A stretch of 64,000 bases of DNA from BJGN01 sp041159865 (GCA_041159865.1 JBEAXK010000043.1:1-64000); one strand, 5' to 3'; positions 26,581 through 36,312 are shown, counted from the stretch's first letter. Notes: generated by a model not told the origin, from the sequence alone. Translations and numbers: made by a program.

Positions 26581-28136
26581 CCTTTTGATCTTAGATGCAT
26601 CACTGGACAAATCATTTCTTCCAGTGAAATACCTCCATGCTGGAAGGTATTTTTATAATAATTCAAATAATGGTTGTAATTATTGGGGTAGAGAAAGAAG
26701 CCATCTTCTTTGGCAAAAATATAGGTTGAACTAACATTAGGTCGGGGTAATCCAGCTTGAGCGGGGTCTTTAAGCTCCAACACGTTTTTCTTTTCATATT
26801 GCAGATTTTTACCAACTTTATATCTAAGATTACTCGTAGTTTCTCGATCACCAACTACTTTAACGGGTGTATTGACTCTTATGGTACCATGATCGGTGGT
26901 GATAATTAATTTGACATCTTTTTCCGACACTCTTTCTAATGCAGCCCAAAGGGGAGAATTTGCAAACCAGGACCGGGTTAGAGAGCGATACGCTTTTTCA
27001 TCTCCTGCTAGTTCCTTGAGCACTTCCATCTCAGTTCGGGCGTGGGATAGCATATCAATAAAATTATATACAATGACAGTTAAATCGTTATTTAAGCAAT
27101 TAAAAATATTTTCCTGAAGTTGTCTTGCAGCTTGAACCTGGGTAATTTTATAATACTCATGTTTAATTTCACGTCTAAAAACTCTTTTAATCTGGGCTGC
27201 CAATAATTCTGCTTCGAAATTATTTTTACCCCCTTCTTCAAAATCACCTACCCAATATTGTGGAAATTGCTTTTCAATTTCAGCTGGCATCATCCCCGCG
27301 AAAATTGCATTTCTGCTATACTGGGTTGCAGTAGGAAGAATACTAAAAAAATAATCTTCATTTTGAAGTTTGAAACGTTCCAAAAGGATGGGTTCTATCA
27401 CCTTCCATTGATCAAACCTTAAATTATCCAGTACAAGCAAAATGGTAGGACAATCTGGTTGAACATGAGAAAAAACTTTTTCTCTCAACAGATTGGCGGA
27501 TTTCACGGGACCTTCTGCCGGATTTTTCATCCATTGGGGATAAATCCCCGTTATATATTTACAAAAAGCCGCATTTGCCTCTTTTTTCTGTTGAGAGAGG
27601 ATATCGGCCATTTCGTTAGAATTAGAGTGATCGATTTTTAATTCCCAGGAAATTATTTTTTGATAAATTTCAACCCATTCAATATAATCCATACCACTTT
27701 GCAACTGCATGAATATTTGTCTAAATTCTTGTTGATAATCAGAAGAAGTTTTTTCTCTGACCAATCTTTTATTATCTAATATTTTTTTTAGGGTTAACCA
27801 AATTTGATTTGGATTTACAGGCTTAATTAGATAATCCGTAATTTGAGAACCCAATGCTTCCTCCATCACCGTTTCCGCTTCATTTTTAGTAATCATCACT
27901 ACGGGTAGATTTGGATTAATCTGTTTCATTCTGGTCAAAGTCTCCAGGCCATTTATGCCTGGCATACTTTCGTCGAGGAAAACCACATCAAACTCATTCC
28001 CAGTGGCACATTCATCTACGGCATCATGTCCATTTGTGACCGTAACCACTTCATAACCTTTTGATTCCAGAAACATAATTTGAGGTTTCAATAAATCAAT
28101 TTCATCATCTGCCCAAAGAATTCTAATTTTATCCAT
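26577..28136 (-). CDS. porX: T9SS two-component regulator PorX (receiver plus PglZ domain)
   Basis: 519 residues. Residues 1-120 are a receiver domain with acidic pocket D10-D11 and phospho-acceptor D55 (VVFLDESMPG). Residues ~200-510 are a PglZ/alkaline-phosphatase-like domain with metal-site motifs (VLDNLRFDQW, VIYNFIDMLSHAR, IITTDHGT and QHGGISLEEMICP). This combination defines PorX, which with the kinase PorY controls T9SS genes in Porphyromonas and also acts as a phosphodiesterase/phosphatase. The window holds a PorP/SprF protein and several T9SS cargo genes, in line with an active system. It is monocistronic here. Confidence 0.92.
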   Translation of the reverse strand: MDKIRILWADDEIDLLKPQIMFLESKGYEVVTVTNGHDAVDECATGNEFDVVFLDESMPGINGLETLTRMKQINPNLPVVMITKNEAETVMEEALGSQITDYLIKPVNPNQIWLTLKKILDNKRLVREKTSSDYQQEFRQIFMQLQSGMDYIEWVEIYQKIISWELKIDHSNSNEMADILSQQKKEANAAFCKYITGIYPQWMKNPAEGPVKSANLLREKVFSHVQPDCPTILLVLDNLRFDQWKVIEPILLERFKLQNEDYFFSILPTATQYSRNAIFAGMMPAEIEKQFPQYWVGDFEEGGKNNFEAELLAAQIKRVFRREIKHEYYKITQVQAARQLQENIFNCLNNDLTVIVYNFIDMLSHARTEMEVLKELAGDEKAYRSLTRSWFANSPLWAALERVSEKDVKLIITTDHGTIRVNTPVKVVGDRETTSNLRYKVGKNLQYEKKNVLELKDPAQAGLPRPNVSSTYIFAKEDGFFLYPNNYNHYLNYYKNTFQHGGISLEEMICPVMHLRSKG

Positions 28137-28254
28137 AATTTCTGAAAATAAGTAAATATTAAAAATGAAACAAAAATCGGTAATTTCCCGTTAAAATACG
28201 GATTAAAACGGCCTTGAATCATTAAATATTGCTTTTAAAACAATTTCTCCAGAC

Positions 28255-29472
28255 ATGGTAAAATCAAAAATCATCAATGACCCTGTTTATGGATTCATAC
28301 AAATTCCAGAAGGCATCCTTTTGAATCTCGTTAATCACCCTTATTTTCAAAGATTATCCAGAATAAAGCAAGTTAGTTTAACACACTATGTATATCCGGG
28401 AGCACATCACACCCGTTTTCAACATGCTTTAGGGGCATTACATTTAATGCAGGAGGCGTTATTTATTTTAAAATCGAAAGGAGTAAGCATTACTTCATCT
28501 GAACAAACAGCTGCTTGCATAGCTATTTTATTGCATGACATAGGACACGGACCCTTTTCTCATACGCTGGAAAATACCTTAATAAAGGTTTCACATGAAA
28601 AATTATCCCTGGCCTTTATGGAATCCTTAAATCAGGAATTTAAAGGTCAATTAACGGAAGCAATTGCTATTTTTAAAAGAACTCATCCTAAATATTTTCT
28701 CTCGCAGCTTGTTTCCGGACAATTAGATATGGACAGACTAGATTATTTGAGCCGAGATAGTTTTTTTACGGGGGTAACGGAAGGAGTTGTCGGTTATAGT
28801 CGAATCATAAAAATGCTTTCTGTCATAGAAGGAGAACTGGTTGTTGAGGAAAAAGGAATTTATAGTTTGGAAAAATTTTTAATCGCCAGACGATTAATGT
28901 ATTGGCAGGTATATTTGCATAAAACCGTATTGGCTGCTGAAAATATGTTAATAAAAATAATTGAAAGGGCAAGAATTCTTTATCAGCAAGGCGCGTTAAA
29001 AATGATTCCATTTTCACTTAGGTACTTTATGGAAAAGGAAGTTTTTGAAGATAATTTAGCAAAAGATTCCATTTATTTGTTGGAAAAATTTGCAGCATTA
29101 GATGATATTGATATTATATCCGCAATAAAAGGATGGCAATATGAAGAAGATCGATTGCTTTCCTACTTATGTAAATCGCTATTGAACAGAAAACTTTTTA
29201 AATTAAAGTTTTATGAAAGTCCTGTTTCTGAAGAAATTAAGGAAAAAGAAATACTAAGAATCAAGGCTTGGTGGCAGGGAAATGAAGAAGAAATACCCTT
29301 TCTGGTATTTGATGGAAAAGAGAGTAATCATGCGTATTCTTATTCACAGGAAGAAATAAAAATACTTAATAAAGATGGAAAAGTTAAACCCATGTCTGAC
29401 TGTGTAGATTATCCAATGCCACAAAAGGGCGTAGATAAATATTTCTTGTGTCATGCACCTACCATATTCTAA
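28255..29472 (+). CDS. HD-superfamily phosphohydrolase (dGTPase-like)
   Basis: 405 residues. The N-terminal half holds the HD metal site: HHTRFQHALGALHLM, then LLHDIGHGPFSHTLE, and downstream LDMDRLDYLSRDSFFTGVTEG. These are shared by bacterial HD phosphohydrolases related to dGTP triphosphohydrolases and SAMHD1. The C-terminal ~200 residues are family-specific. The substrate, a nucleotide in relatives, is not provable here. It is divergent from porX. Confidence 0.88.
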   Translation: MVKSKIINDPVYGFIQIPEGILLNLVNHPYFQRLSRIKQVSLTHYVYPGAHHTRFQHALGALHLMQEALFILKSKGVSITSSEQTAACIAILLHDIGHGPFSHTLENTLIKVSHEKLSLAFMESLNQEFKGQLTEAIAIFKRTHPKYFLSQLVSGQLDMDRLDYLSRDSFFTGVTEGVVGYSRIIKMLSVIEGELVVEEKGIYSLEKFLIARRLMYWQVYLHKTVLAAENMLIKIIERARILYQQGALKMIPFSLRYFMEKEVFEDNLAKDSIYLLEKFAALDDIDIISAIKGWQYEEDRLLSYLCKSLLNRKLFKLKFYESPVSEEIKEKEILRIKAWWQGNEEEIPFLVFDGKESNHAYSYSQEEIKILNKDGKVKPMSDCVDYPMPQKGVDKYFLCHAPTIF

Positions 29473-29567
29473 CCAGAAGCATAAATTGGAAAACAGGAAG
29501 GATTCTTGGGCAATGACCTATAAATTTCTTATATTTCGCAAACTTAAAATCATTTAAAATTTCTGCA

Positions 29568-30551
29568 GTGCTGCAACTTTTCAGAACCAACCATATTTTC
29601 GCAGTTATCCTTGGATTTTCATTTGTATTTATTTGGCATTCAAGTGTTTATTTCAATATTCCTGAGTGGGAACCTTCACAGAGTGGAATTCTGATGCAAG
29701 AAATTGAATTACACTTTGGTCATGCTGGAATTGCAGCCCGGTTAATAGTTATTTTCCTTCTTGGAATCCAGTATGGATTTGCGAACCACCTTATTAATTC
29801 TTATAGATTGGCTGACACATCCACTGTATTTCCAGGCATATTTGTTATTTTATTCAGTTGTTATGCCCCATATTTTCTATTTTTATCTGTTTTTCATATT
29901 TTAAATACCCTATTTATTATTTTGTTATTTATATTATTCGGAACCTACAATCAGCCTAAAACGGCTGACCACCTTTTTAACATTGGACTTTTAGCAGGTA
30001 TTTCCTTTTTATTTTTTCCACCAGCCTTTTATTTAATAGCTATCATTTTCATTGGTGCAAGTATTTTAAGGACTTACCTTATTAAAGAAAGGATTATAGT
30101 TCTAATTGGATTTCTGATTCCATCTTTTTGGGCTGGAATTTATTATTTTTGGCAAGATAAAATTGATTTATTTTACAAATACCAATTTTCAAATTACTTT
30201 AGTCTACCACAATTCAACCTTCAGAACCTGGCGAACATATCTATATTAATGTATATTATTTTTGTTATTCTCGTTATTTTCCTGATTATATCTTATGACA
30301 AAATCGGGTTTAGAAAAATCATACAATCGAGAAAGCGTATAAATATATTGTATTGGAGTTTGGCCATTATACTTGGTCTTTTATTTTTTTTACCCCAACA
30401 AGGAAAAGAAGTTTATTTACTTCTTTCATTGCCTTTGGGACTTTTATCCTCAATAGGTTTCATCTCAATGAAACCCAAACTGGCAGAAATTTTTCATTTT
30501 ATTTTAATTCTTGGTTTGTTGGTAAGCCATTATATAGGGTTATTTTTGTAA
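29568..30551 (+). CDS. DUF6427-like multipass membrane protein
   Basis: 327 residues starting from GTG at 29568, with about nine hydrophobic segments covering nearly the whole chain. The N-terminus MLQLFRTNHIFAVILGF and the short polar loops resemble Bacteroidota-specific membrane proteins of the DUF6427 group, recalled rather than searched. Function is unknown. It precedes purQ by 19 bases. Confidence 0.65.
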   Translation: MLQLFRTNHIFAVILGFSFVFIWHSSVYFNIPEWEPSQSGILMQEIELHFGHAGIAARLIVIFLLGIQYGFANHLINSYRLADTSTVFPGIFVILFSCYAPYFLFLSVFHILNTLFIILLFILFGTYNQPKTADHLFNIGLLAGISFLFFPPAFYLIAIIFIGASILRTYLIKERIIVLIGFLIPSFWAGIYYFWQDKIDLFYKYQFSNYFSLPQFNLQNLANISILMYIIFVILVIFLIISYDKIGFRKIIQSRKRINILYWSLAIILGLLFFLPQQGKEVYLLLSLPLGLLSSIGFISMKPKLAEIFHFILILGLLVSHYIGLFL

Positions 30552-30570
30552 ATATTAAGCATAAATTTAT

Positions 30571-31284
30571 ATGAAGTTTGGCGTAGTCGTTTTTCCTGGT
30601 TCCAATTGTGACGAAGATGTATTTGAGGTATTTTCCCGTTATCTGGGTATGGAAACTATTAAATTATGGCATAAAGATGAAGATTTAAAAGGACTTGAAA
30701 AAGGTGACTGTATCATTTTACCTGGAGGATTTTCTTACGGAGATTATTTACGATCAGGTGCCATCGCACAATTTTCACCTATCATGAAATCTGTTGTAAA
30801 ATTTGCTGAAAACGGGGGAATTGTATGGGGTATTTGTAATGGTTTTCAAATTTTATGTGAGGCTGGATTATTGCCTGGCACCTTGTTAAGAAATGAAAAT
30901 CAGCAATTTATCTGTAAAAATGTTCATATTGTACCAGCCAGCCATCAAAGTTTGATAACGGCACAACTTACTCCAAATATTGGATTAAAAATACCTATTG
31001 CCCATGCGGATGGTCGATATTTTGCAGACGATGTTACTTTGGATAAGATGAGACAAAACGATCAGATTTTATTTAGGTATTGTCATTCTTCCGGTATCGT
31101 TGACGACCTATCTAATCCAAATGGCTCTATTGAACATATAGCTGGAATATGCAATATAAAAAGAAATGTATTTGGAATGATGCCACATCCTGAACGAGCT
31201 GCACATGAAATGGTTGGAAATATGGATGGACTTAAACTTTTCGAATCATTATTAACAAGTTCCAGACAACTCTCCACCCTATAA
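30571..31284 (+). CDS. purQ: Phosphoribosylformylglycinamidine synthase, glutaminase subunit
   Basis: Releases ammonia from glutamine for the fourth step of purine synthesis. 237 residues with a class I amidotransferase triad: Cys89 in GICNGFQIL, and His/Glu in MMPHPERA. The start MKFGVVVFPGSNCDED is typical PurQ. A free-standing PurQ implies the PurS-PurQ-PurL three-part enzyme rather than the single long PurL; the other subunits are not in this window. Confidence 0.95.
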   Translation: MKFGVVVFPGSNCDEDVFEVFSRYLGMETIKLWHKDEDLKGLEKGDCIILPGGFSYGDYLRSGAIAQFSPIMKSVVKFAENGGIVWGICNGFQILCEAGLLPGTLLRNENQQFICKNVHIVPASHQSLITAQLTPNIGLKIPIAHADGRYFADDVTLDKMRQNDQILFRYCHSSGIVDDLSNPNGSIEHIAGICNIKRNVFGMMPHPERAAHEMVGNMDGLKLFESLLTSSRQLSTL

Positions 31285-31359
31285 TTTTGTTCATTTAGAC
31301 TAATCTTTAATTGCAAAGATTATGTAATCGGATTCACTCACAAGTCTAAATTTAACCCA

Positions 31360-31367
31360 TAGATTTG
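31360..31367 (+). promoter_or_regulatory. Promoter of the DsbD-like gene (-7 element TAGATTTG)
   Basis: TAGATTTG matches TAnnTTTG and includes the TTG (31365) that opens the longest downstream frame. It lies 43 bases before the ATG at 31410. Confidence 0.55.
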
Positions 31368-31409
31368 CATTTGAAACTGACATTTTTTTATTTATCAAAA
31401 AATAACTTC

Positions 31410-33488
31410 ATGCGTCCAATGAGATTTTTTATATCCTTGGTGACATTCTTTGGCTTTATGATCACACTTTATGGGCAGATTTTCAATCCTGTTAGTTGGA
31501 CATATAGCTGGAAAAATACAACTAAAAATGAATATGAGCTTCAATTTATCGCTCAGATAGATGAGGGTTGGAATATTTATTCCCAATATTTAGAAAGTGA
31601 CGATGGTCCCATACGCACCAGTATCATCTGGGATAAGGGATCTCATTATTCTTTAGTAGGAAAAGCAGCTGAAGAAGGAAATATCTACAAAGGATATGAT
31701 GATATTTTTGGTATGAACGTGATTAAATTATCTGGTAAAATCATTTTCAAGCAAAAAATTAGAGTCACTGATCCAACCAAGCCCATTACAGGATATGTAG
31801 AATTTATGGCTTGCGATAAAGAACGATGTTTACCACCAGGAGAAGCGAATTTTTCTTTTCAGGTATCCGCATCGAATAATGCTTCAGAGGAAGAAGGTAA
31901 AAATGTCCCTTCAACAGGTAAGGATGAAACTTTATCGATCGCCCCCCCTACAGAAAAAGAGATAGAAAATAAAACAAATCCACAGAAAAAAGAAGGTGAT
32001 TTCAATCTAAACAAACCTGGAAAGCCCATAAATGAGTGCACAAGTGATGAAACCACCGTTTCCTCTGGCACAGATTCTTACTTAAACATTTTTATTCTGG
32101 GATTTTTAGGAGGTTTATTAGCTTTATTGACTCCTTGTGTTTTTCCTATGATTCCCCTAACGGTGAGCTATTTCACAAAAGGATCAGAGGACAAAAAAAA
32201 GGGCATAGGGAATGCCTTTTTATATGGTTTTTTTATATTCCTGGTTTATATTTTATTAAGTATTCCTTTTCATTTAATGGACAGTATACAGCCAGACATA
32301 TTAAATGACATATCTACTAATGTAGCATTAAATGTATTCTTTTTTGTCATATTCATTATTTTTGCCCTTTCATTTTTTGGATATTTTGAATTAGCCCTTC
32401 CAGAATCCTGGACAAACAAGGCAAGTTCAGCTGAAGGAGCAGGTGGTATTGTGGGTATATTTTTTATGGCATTAACGCTTGCCCTGGTTTCCTTTTCATG
32501 TACAGGTCCTATATTAGGATCACTGCTGGCGGGAACGCTTTCTTCTTCATCGGGAGCTATGCAATTAACCATAGGCATGGGTGGATTTGGACTTGCCCTT
32601 GCTTTGCCATTTGGATTTTTTGCAGCCTTCCCAGGATTACTCAACAGATTACCTAAATCGGGTGGATGGATGAACAGTGTGAAAGTGGTACTAGGATTTT
32701 TAGAATTGGCTCTTGCCCTTAAATTCCTTTCAAATGCAGATTTAGTTAAACATTGGGGCATTGTTCAGATAGAAGTTTTCCTTATCTTATGGATAATCAT
32801 ATTCAGTGGCTTAGCCCTTTATTTATTTGGAATTATCAGGATTGGACACGAATCAAAAAAAGATAAAAGAAGTTTAACACATAAAATATTAGGATTCGCG
32901 AGTATTTTATTTGTTGCTTATCTGGTTTCTGGATTCCGTTTTGATGAACGGGCGGGTACTTATAAATCATTAACCGCCTTAAGTGGAATGGCTCCCCCAA
33001 CCTGTTATAGTTTACTATATAATTGCAATTGCCCTCATAATTTAAATTGTTTCAAAGATTTAGATGCTGGACTTGCATATGCAAAAAAAGTAAATAAGCC
33101 TGTTATGATTGATTTTACCGGGTATGCATGTGTTAATTGCAGAAAGATGGAGGAACATGTATGGCCTGACCCAGCGGTTTACTCTTTGTTAAACGAAAAA
33201 TATGTACTTATTTCATTATATGTTGATGATAAAACGGAATTACCTGAAAACCAACAAATAAGCGTAACTCAGGCGGGAGGCAATACGAGAAAACTCAGAA
33301 CGGTTGGAAATAAATGGTCTTATTTACAAACCAGCTATTTCGAAACGAATAGTCAACCCTATTATGCACTCATCACAGCAGATGGTGAGTTATTGAATAA
33401 GCCTGTTGCTTATACCCCAGAAGCATCAACTTACGCTGATTTTCTAAGATGTGGCATAGATGCTTTTGAAAAAGTTAAAAATAAGTAA
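31410..33488 (+). CDS. DsbD-like thiol:disulfide interchange protein
   Basis: Carries electrons across the inner membrane to the periplasm. 692 residues from the ATG at 31410: signal peptide, N-terminal DsbD-alpha-like domain (to ~155, with EFMACDKERCLPPGEANFSF), a charged linker, an eight-helix CcdA-like core (LTPCVFPMIPLTVSYF and FSCTGPILGSLLAG, each with its Cys), and a C-terminal thioredoxin domain with active site CVNC (FTGYACVNCRKMEEHVW). All three redox modules are present. Partners are unknown; periplasmic cytochrome or disulfide repair is usual. Confidence 0.92.
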   Translation: MRPMRFFISLVTFFGFMITLYGQIFNPVSWTYSWKNTTKNEYELQFIAQIDEGWNIYSQYLESDDGPIRTSIIWDKGSHYSLVGKAAEEGNIYKGYDDIFGMNVIKLSGKIIFKQKIRVTDPTKPITGYVEFMACDKERCLPPGEANFSFQVSASNNASEEEGKNVPSTGKDETLSIAPPTEKEIENKTNPQKKEGDFNLNKPGKPINECTSDETTVSSGTDSYLNIFILGFLGGLLALLTPCVFPMIPLTVSYFTKGSEDKKKGIGNAFLYGFFIFLVYILLSIPFHLMDSIQPDILNDISTNVALNVFFFVIFIIFALSFFGYFELALPESWTNKASSAEGAGGIVGIFFMALTLALVSFSCTGPILGSLLAGTLSSSSGAMQLTIGMGGFGLALALPFGFFAAFPGLLNRLPKSGGWMNSVKVVLGFLELALALKFLSNADLVKHWGIVQIEVFLILWIIIFSGLALYLFGIIRIGHESKKDKRSLTHKILGFASILFVAYLVSGFRFDERAGTYKSLTALSGMAPPTCYSLLYNCNCPHNLNCFKDLDAGLAYAKKVNKPVMIDFTGYACVNCRKMEEHVWPDPAVYSLLNEKYVLISLYVDDKTELPENQQISVTQAGGNTRKLRTVGNKWSYLQTSYFETNSQPYYALITADGELLNKPVAYTPEASTYADFLRCGIDAFEKVKNK

Positions 33489-33498
33489 AGAAAATATT

Positions 33499-33987
33499 TT
33501 ATTTAAAACTGAGGAGAATCTGGTTTTTTTCAACCGATTCTCCCGGTTTTACTCCTAATTCAGAAATAATGCCGTCTATGGGAGACTTCAAAACATTCTC
33601 CATTTTCATAGCTTCCAAAATAATTAAAGAGTCTCCTTTTTTAATTAAATCCCCTACGTTTATATTTACATTTCTGACTAGGCCTGGCATTGGAGCTTTC
33701 AAATCTTTAAAATGGCTGGATTTTTTAGATGTAAGATTCATCTTTAGAATCAGCTGATCTACCTCATCTAAAAGCTGAACCTTGTAAGTACGACCATCAA
33801 TTTGAATTTGATAATATTTAAGGCTATGATTTTTTTCTTTAACAGAGATCCATTTTGATTTAAAATCATGAAGTATATATTTTTTATCTTCATCTATATT
33901 AATCGGGGTAGCTGCTTCCCCGTCAGAAAGTTGAAAGGAATACTGACCACCATTTATATCTATTAGGAAAGACCTATTCTTATTCAT
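33499..33987 (-). CDS. Biotin/lipoyl attachment-domain protein (acyl-CoA carboxylase biotin carrier type)
   Basis: 162 residues. The C-terminal ~75 residues form a biotinyl domain with the biotin lysine in LEAMKMENVLKSPIDG. The ~85 residues before it resemble the linker/BT region of propionyl-CoA or oxaloacetate-type carboxylase carriers. It differs from AccB at 13032 in motif (EAMKMENV against EAMKLFNE) and lacks an Ala/Pro linker. No carboxylase or transferase subunit adjoins it. It is the last gene of a short minus-strand run after AtpZ-region genes, with 10 bases between. Confidence 0.85.
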   Translation of the reverse strand: MNKNRSFLIDINGGQYSFQLSDGEAATPINIDEDKKYILHDFKSKWISVKEKNHSLKYYQIQIDGRTYKVQLLDEVDQLILKMNLTSKKSSHFKDLKAPMPGLVRNVNINVGDLIKKGDSLIILEAMKMENVLKSPIDGIISELGVKPGESVEKNQILLSFK

Positions 33988-33997
33988 AATTTCAAAT

Positions 33998-34387
33998 TTA
34001 ATGATTACTTAATTTCATTAACGTATAGGTTTCAAATATAGTAAAAAGTACATAGATGATTAAGAACAAGATAACTTCAGCCTTAACAAGAGGTTGATAA
34101 AAGATATGAACAAGAGCTAAAACTAGAATAGCACCAGCCATTTTAAGACCACTTCCACCCATGACGATTCTAATAAAAGCAGAACCTGAGGCAATGGAAA
34201 GATTTTTCAAGGCCATAAAATAGATAATTAATGTAAAGAGGGCAAAATATAGATTAGCCATCCAACCCACCCAAGAATGGGGTATATAATTTATTTTGAA
34301 CTGCAAAATAACGGGTATCACAACTAATTGGACAACAACGAATTGAACCAAAAACATAGAAAACAAATCGCGATAATTACGCGTCAT
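33998..34387 (-). CDS. Small four-helix membrane protein of the AtpZ/AtpI neighbourhood
   Basis: 129 residues with four hydrophobic segments (about 8-28, 45-62, 80-98 and 102-122) and few charged residues. Its position right after an AtpZ-like gene matches the ATP synthase accessory gene found before atpB in Bacteroidota, but here atpB is absent. No family is recognised from sequence alone. Confidence 0.6.
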   Translation of the reverse strand: MTRNYRDLFSMFLVQFVVVQLVVIPVILQFKINYIPHSWVGWMANLYFALFTLIIYFMALKNLSIASGSAFIRIVMGGSGLKMAGAILVLALVHIFYQPLVKAEVILFLIIYVLFTIFETYTLMKLSNH

Positions 34388-34393
34388 GAGGTA

Positions 34394-34609
34394 TTATTTA
34401 CCTTTACCTGGAGAAATAAAATCTTTTAGAGAAAGATAAAGGGCTGCGAAGGTTCCCAATAAGACAAAGATCAGGGTAAAGAGAGGAAAAGAAAGAATAA
34501 AATAACGATCTAAGAGTTTACCAAAAAAAACAGCCATTATCATAACTGCGCCCATTTGAAAAGCCATTCCAGCATATTTAAGCATATTAACGCTCGAATT
34601 TTTTTTCAT
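34394..34609 (-). CDS. AtpZ/AtpI-family membrane protein
   Basis: 71 residues with two membrane helices (about 10-30 and 38-60). The pattern MLKYAGMAFQMGAVMIMAVFFGKLLDRYF, then a second helix and a short basic tail, is that of AtpZ/AtpI proteins, which assist F-type ATP synthase c-ring assembly or Mg2+ supply. It lies 14 bases after a bactofilin gene and 6 before a small membrane protein. The ATP synthase core genes usually found next are missing. Confidence 0.8.
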   Translation of the reverse strand: MKKNSSVNMLKYAGMAFQMGAVMIMAVFFGKLLDRYFILSFPLFTLIFVLLGTFAALYLSLKDFISPGKGK

Positions 34610-34623
34610 ATAATTCCTGTCCT

Positions 34624-35001
34624 TTACTTGCTTTTCATTACACAGGAACCATTAAAAGAAGCGCCAGCCTGAACGATTAATTTTTGGGTTATAATATCAC
34701 CTGTAACCACTGCATTCTCCCTTATATTCAAGATATCGCCTACGGTTAGTTTCCCTTTATATTTTCCTTCGATATGTGCGCTCGAACAAATCACATCTCC
34801 TTCAATAATACCACTGGGTCCAATAATTACTTTTGAATCGCAGGTTAAATTTCCGAATATAGAACCATCTACCCGAATATCGCTTGCAGATCTAACATTA
34901 CCTTCAATCACCGTGCCAACTGCCAACGTATTGAATGCATTTGGAGAAGGAAGAGCAGAAAGATTAGGTTTTTCGTCTGATTTAGATTTTGAAGAAAACA
35001 C
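34624..35001 (-). CDS. Bactofilin (polymer-forming cytoskeletal protein)
   Basis: 125 residues. The central ~90 residues form the right-handed beta-helix of bactofilins (DUF583): TLAVGTVIEGNVRSASDIRVDGSIFGNL and successive hexapeptide-like turns, flanked by a short polar N-terminus (MFSSKSKSDEKPNLSALPSP). Such proteins polymerise without nucleotide and scaffold envelope processes. It comes 19 bases after the PorP/SprF gene and just before AtpZ, an order I recall as common in Bacteroidota. Confidence 0.92.
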   Translation of the reverse strand: MFSSKSKSDEKPNLSALPSPNAFNTLAVGTVIEGNVRSASDIRVDGSIFGNLTCDSKVIIGPSGIIEGDVICSSAHIEGKYKGKLTVGDILNIRENAVVTGDIITQKLIVQAGASFNGSCVMKSK

Positions 35002-35020
35002 GGGCTAATGATTTAAAGGG

Positions 35021-36157
35021 TTAGAAATCGGGACAATAAACAGATTTTTTGGTATTTCCCAAAATTTTATATTGGAGACTAAATTCAAAGGCACCTTGAC
35101 CATTGGAAGCAGCTCTAAGAGGAGAGACATTGACATCGTAACTAAATCCAAGACTAATATCATTAAAATCGAAACGGGCTGATAGAATAGCCGCATCCAT
35201 TAAGACACCCGAAGAGCCTGAGTCAGGTACACCAGCAGTTGTAGCCACCTCTTTAGAAGCAACACGAGCCCAAACACCCACCTGAAATGCCTGATATTCA
35301 CCAGGGTTATCATTCAGGGTAAATCTGAAACTATTACCCCCATTAATTTGAAAAGCAGGACCTTGCTTCATATAAATAATACCGGGCAATACGCCTAAAT
35401 TTGGTGCTACGGGAAACTCACCACCGGCATGCACTGTAATTCTGGTAAAAATCAAGTCTGTATTCCTTATAAAAACACCGGCAACATTTGTTCCTGAGAA
35501 AGACTGATTAGGCCTATTGAGATGATGATAAGCACCTCCTATATAGTAATTTGTATTTTTATTTAATACATTAAACAATAGGACGCCAGCAGCCATATCA
35601 GCAAAAATGAAATTTGTATTTCCAAAATTATCTTCATTTGAATTAATAGTAGGATCGAAACCACCCGAACCATTGTGCTGGGTTCCCCAGCGAAGATTGA
35701 GAAAATCGATACTACGTTGAGCCACACCACCTTCTGCACCAACGACAACATAGCTTGCCTTTTCTCTGTAACCCGCAATTCTTTTACTGTAAGAAAAAGA
35801 CATTTTACCTGTTTGGGTAGCGAATCCAGCATCTCCTGCTTTATCACCCCAAACGGTTCCCCCTATACCAAAGAAATCATTTCTTCCAACAGCAACCCGT
35901 TGATCATAAGAAACGGAATAGGTTCGAAAAGATTTATCTCTTAGGACGCTTGCCCACTGGTTTCTATAATTTCCTGTAAGGCGAATATTTCCATTCATGA
36001 CCCCGGTCATCGCTGGATTCAAATTTAGAGGAGACATATAGAACTGAGAAAAATGTATATCCTGGCTATTTAGGTTACCTGCAACCAAACCCAACACAAC
36101 TATTACTACTCCTCGAATATACATCTGCAACTTAGAGTTTGCCGAATTTACAGCCAT
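35021..36157 (-). CDS. PorP/SprF-family outer membrane protein of the Type IX secretion system
   Basis: 378 residues. A signal sequence (ending GNLNSQ) is followed by the family hallmark DIHFSQFYMSPLNLNPAMTGVMNG and a beta-barrel of alternating strands (GNYRNQWASV onward) to the C-terminal LQYKILG. PorP/SprF proteins anchor type B (CHU_C) cargo at the surface and attach to the PorL-PorM motor in P. gingivalis. Two CHU_C cargo genes lie within 18 kb, but there is no adjacent cargo gene and no PorK/L/M/N. Confidence 0.92.
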   Translation of the reverse strand: MAVNSANSKLQMYIRGVVIVVLGLVAGNLNSQDIHFSQFYMSPLNLNPAMTGVMNGNIRLTGNYRNQWASVLRDKSFRTYSVSYDQRVAVGRNDFFGIGGTVWGDKAGDAGFATQTGKMSFSYSKRIAGYREKASYVVVGAEGGVAQRSIDFLNLRWGTQHNGSGGFDPTINSNEDNFGNTNFIFADMAAGVLLFNVLNKNTNYYIGGAYHHLNRPNQSFSGTNVAGVFIRNTDLIFTRITVHAGGEFPVAPNLGVLPGIIYMKQGPAFQINGGNSFRFTLNDNPGEYQAFQVGVWARVASKEVATTAGVPDSGSSGVLMDAAILSARFDFNDISLGFSYDVNVSPLRAASNGQGAFEFSLQYKILGNTKKSVYCPDF

Positions 36158-36278
36158 TAAAATATTTTTAAAGTTTTAAAATTCTTAGGAAGTGCTAAGT
36201 TAAAAAAAGTAATGAATTAACGAAAGGGATAAGTTGATTATTGCCTGTTTTATTCACATTAAAGAGGTACAAAAGAAA

Positions 36279-36312
36279 AAAAGTTCTGATATAAGAAAAT
36301 ATCAGAACTTTT
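36279..36312 (-). terminator. Terminator of rpsT
   Basis: aaaagttctgatat (36279-36292) pairs with atatcagaactttt (36299-36312), a 14-bp stem with a 6-base loop. On the minus strand it is followed by a T-rich tract, and it lies 28 bases past the rpsT stop codon. Confidence 0.85.

Noticed and set aside
32270..32761. 163-codon minus-strand frame inside the DsbD-like gene
   Set aside because: It is antisense to a membrane core with strong family motifs and has no independent signal or promoter.
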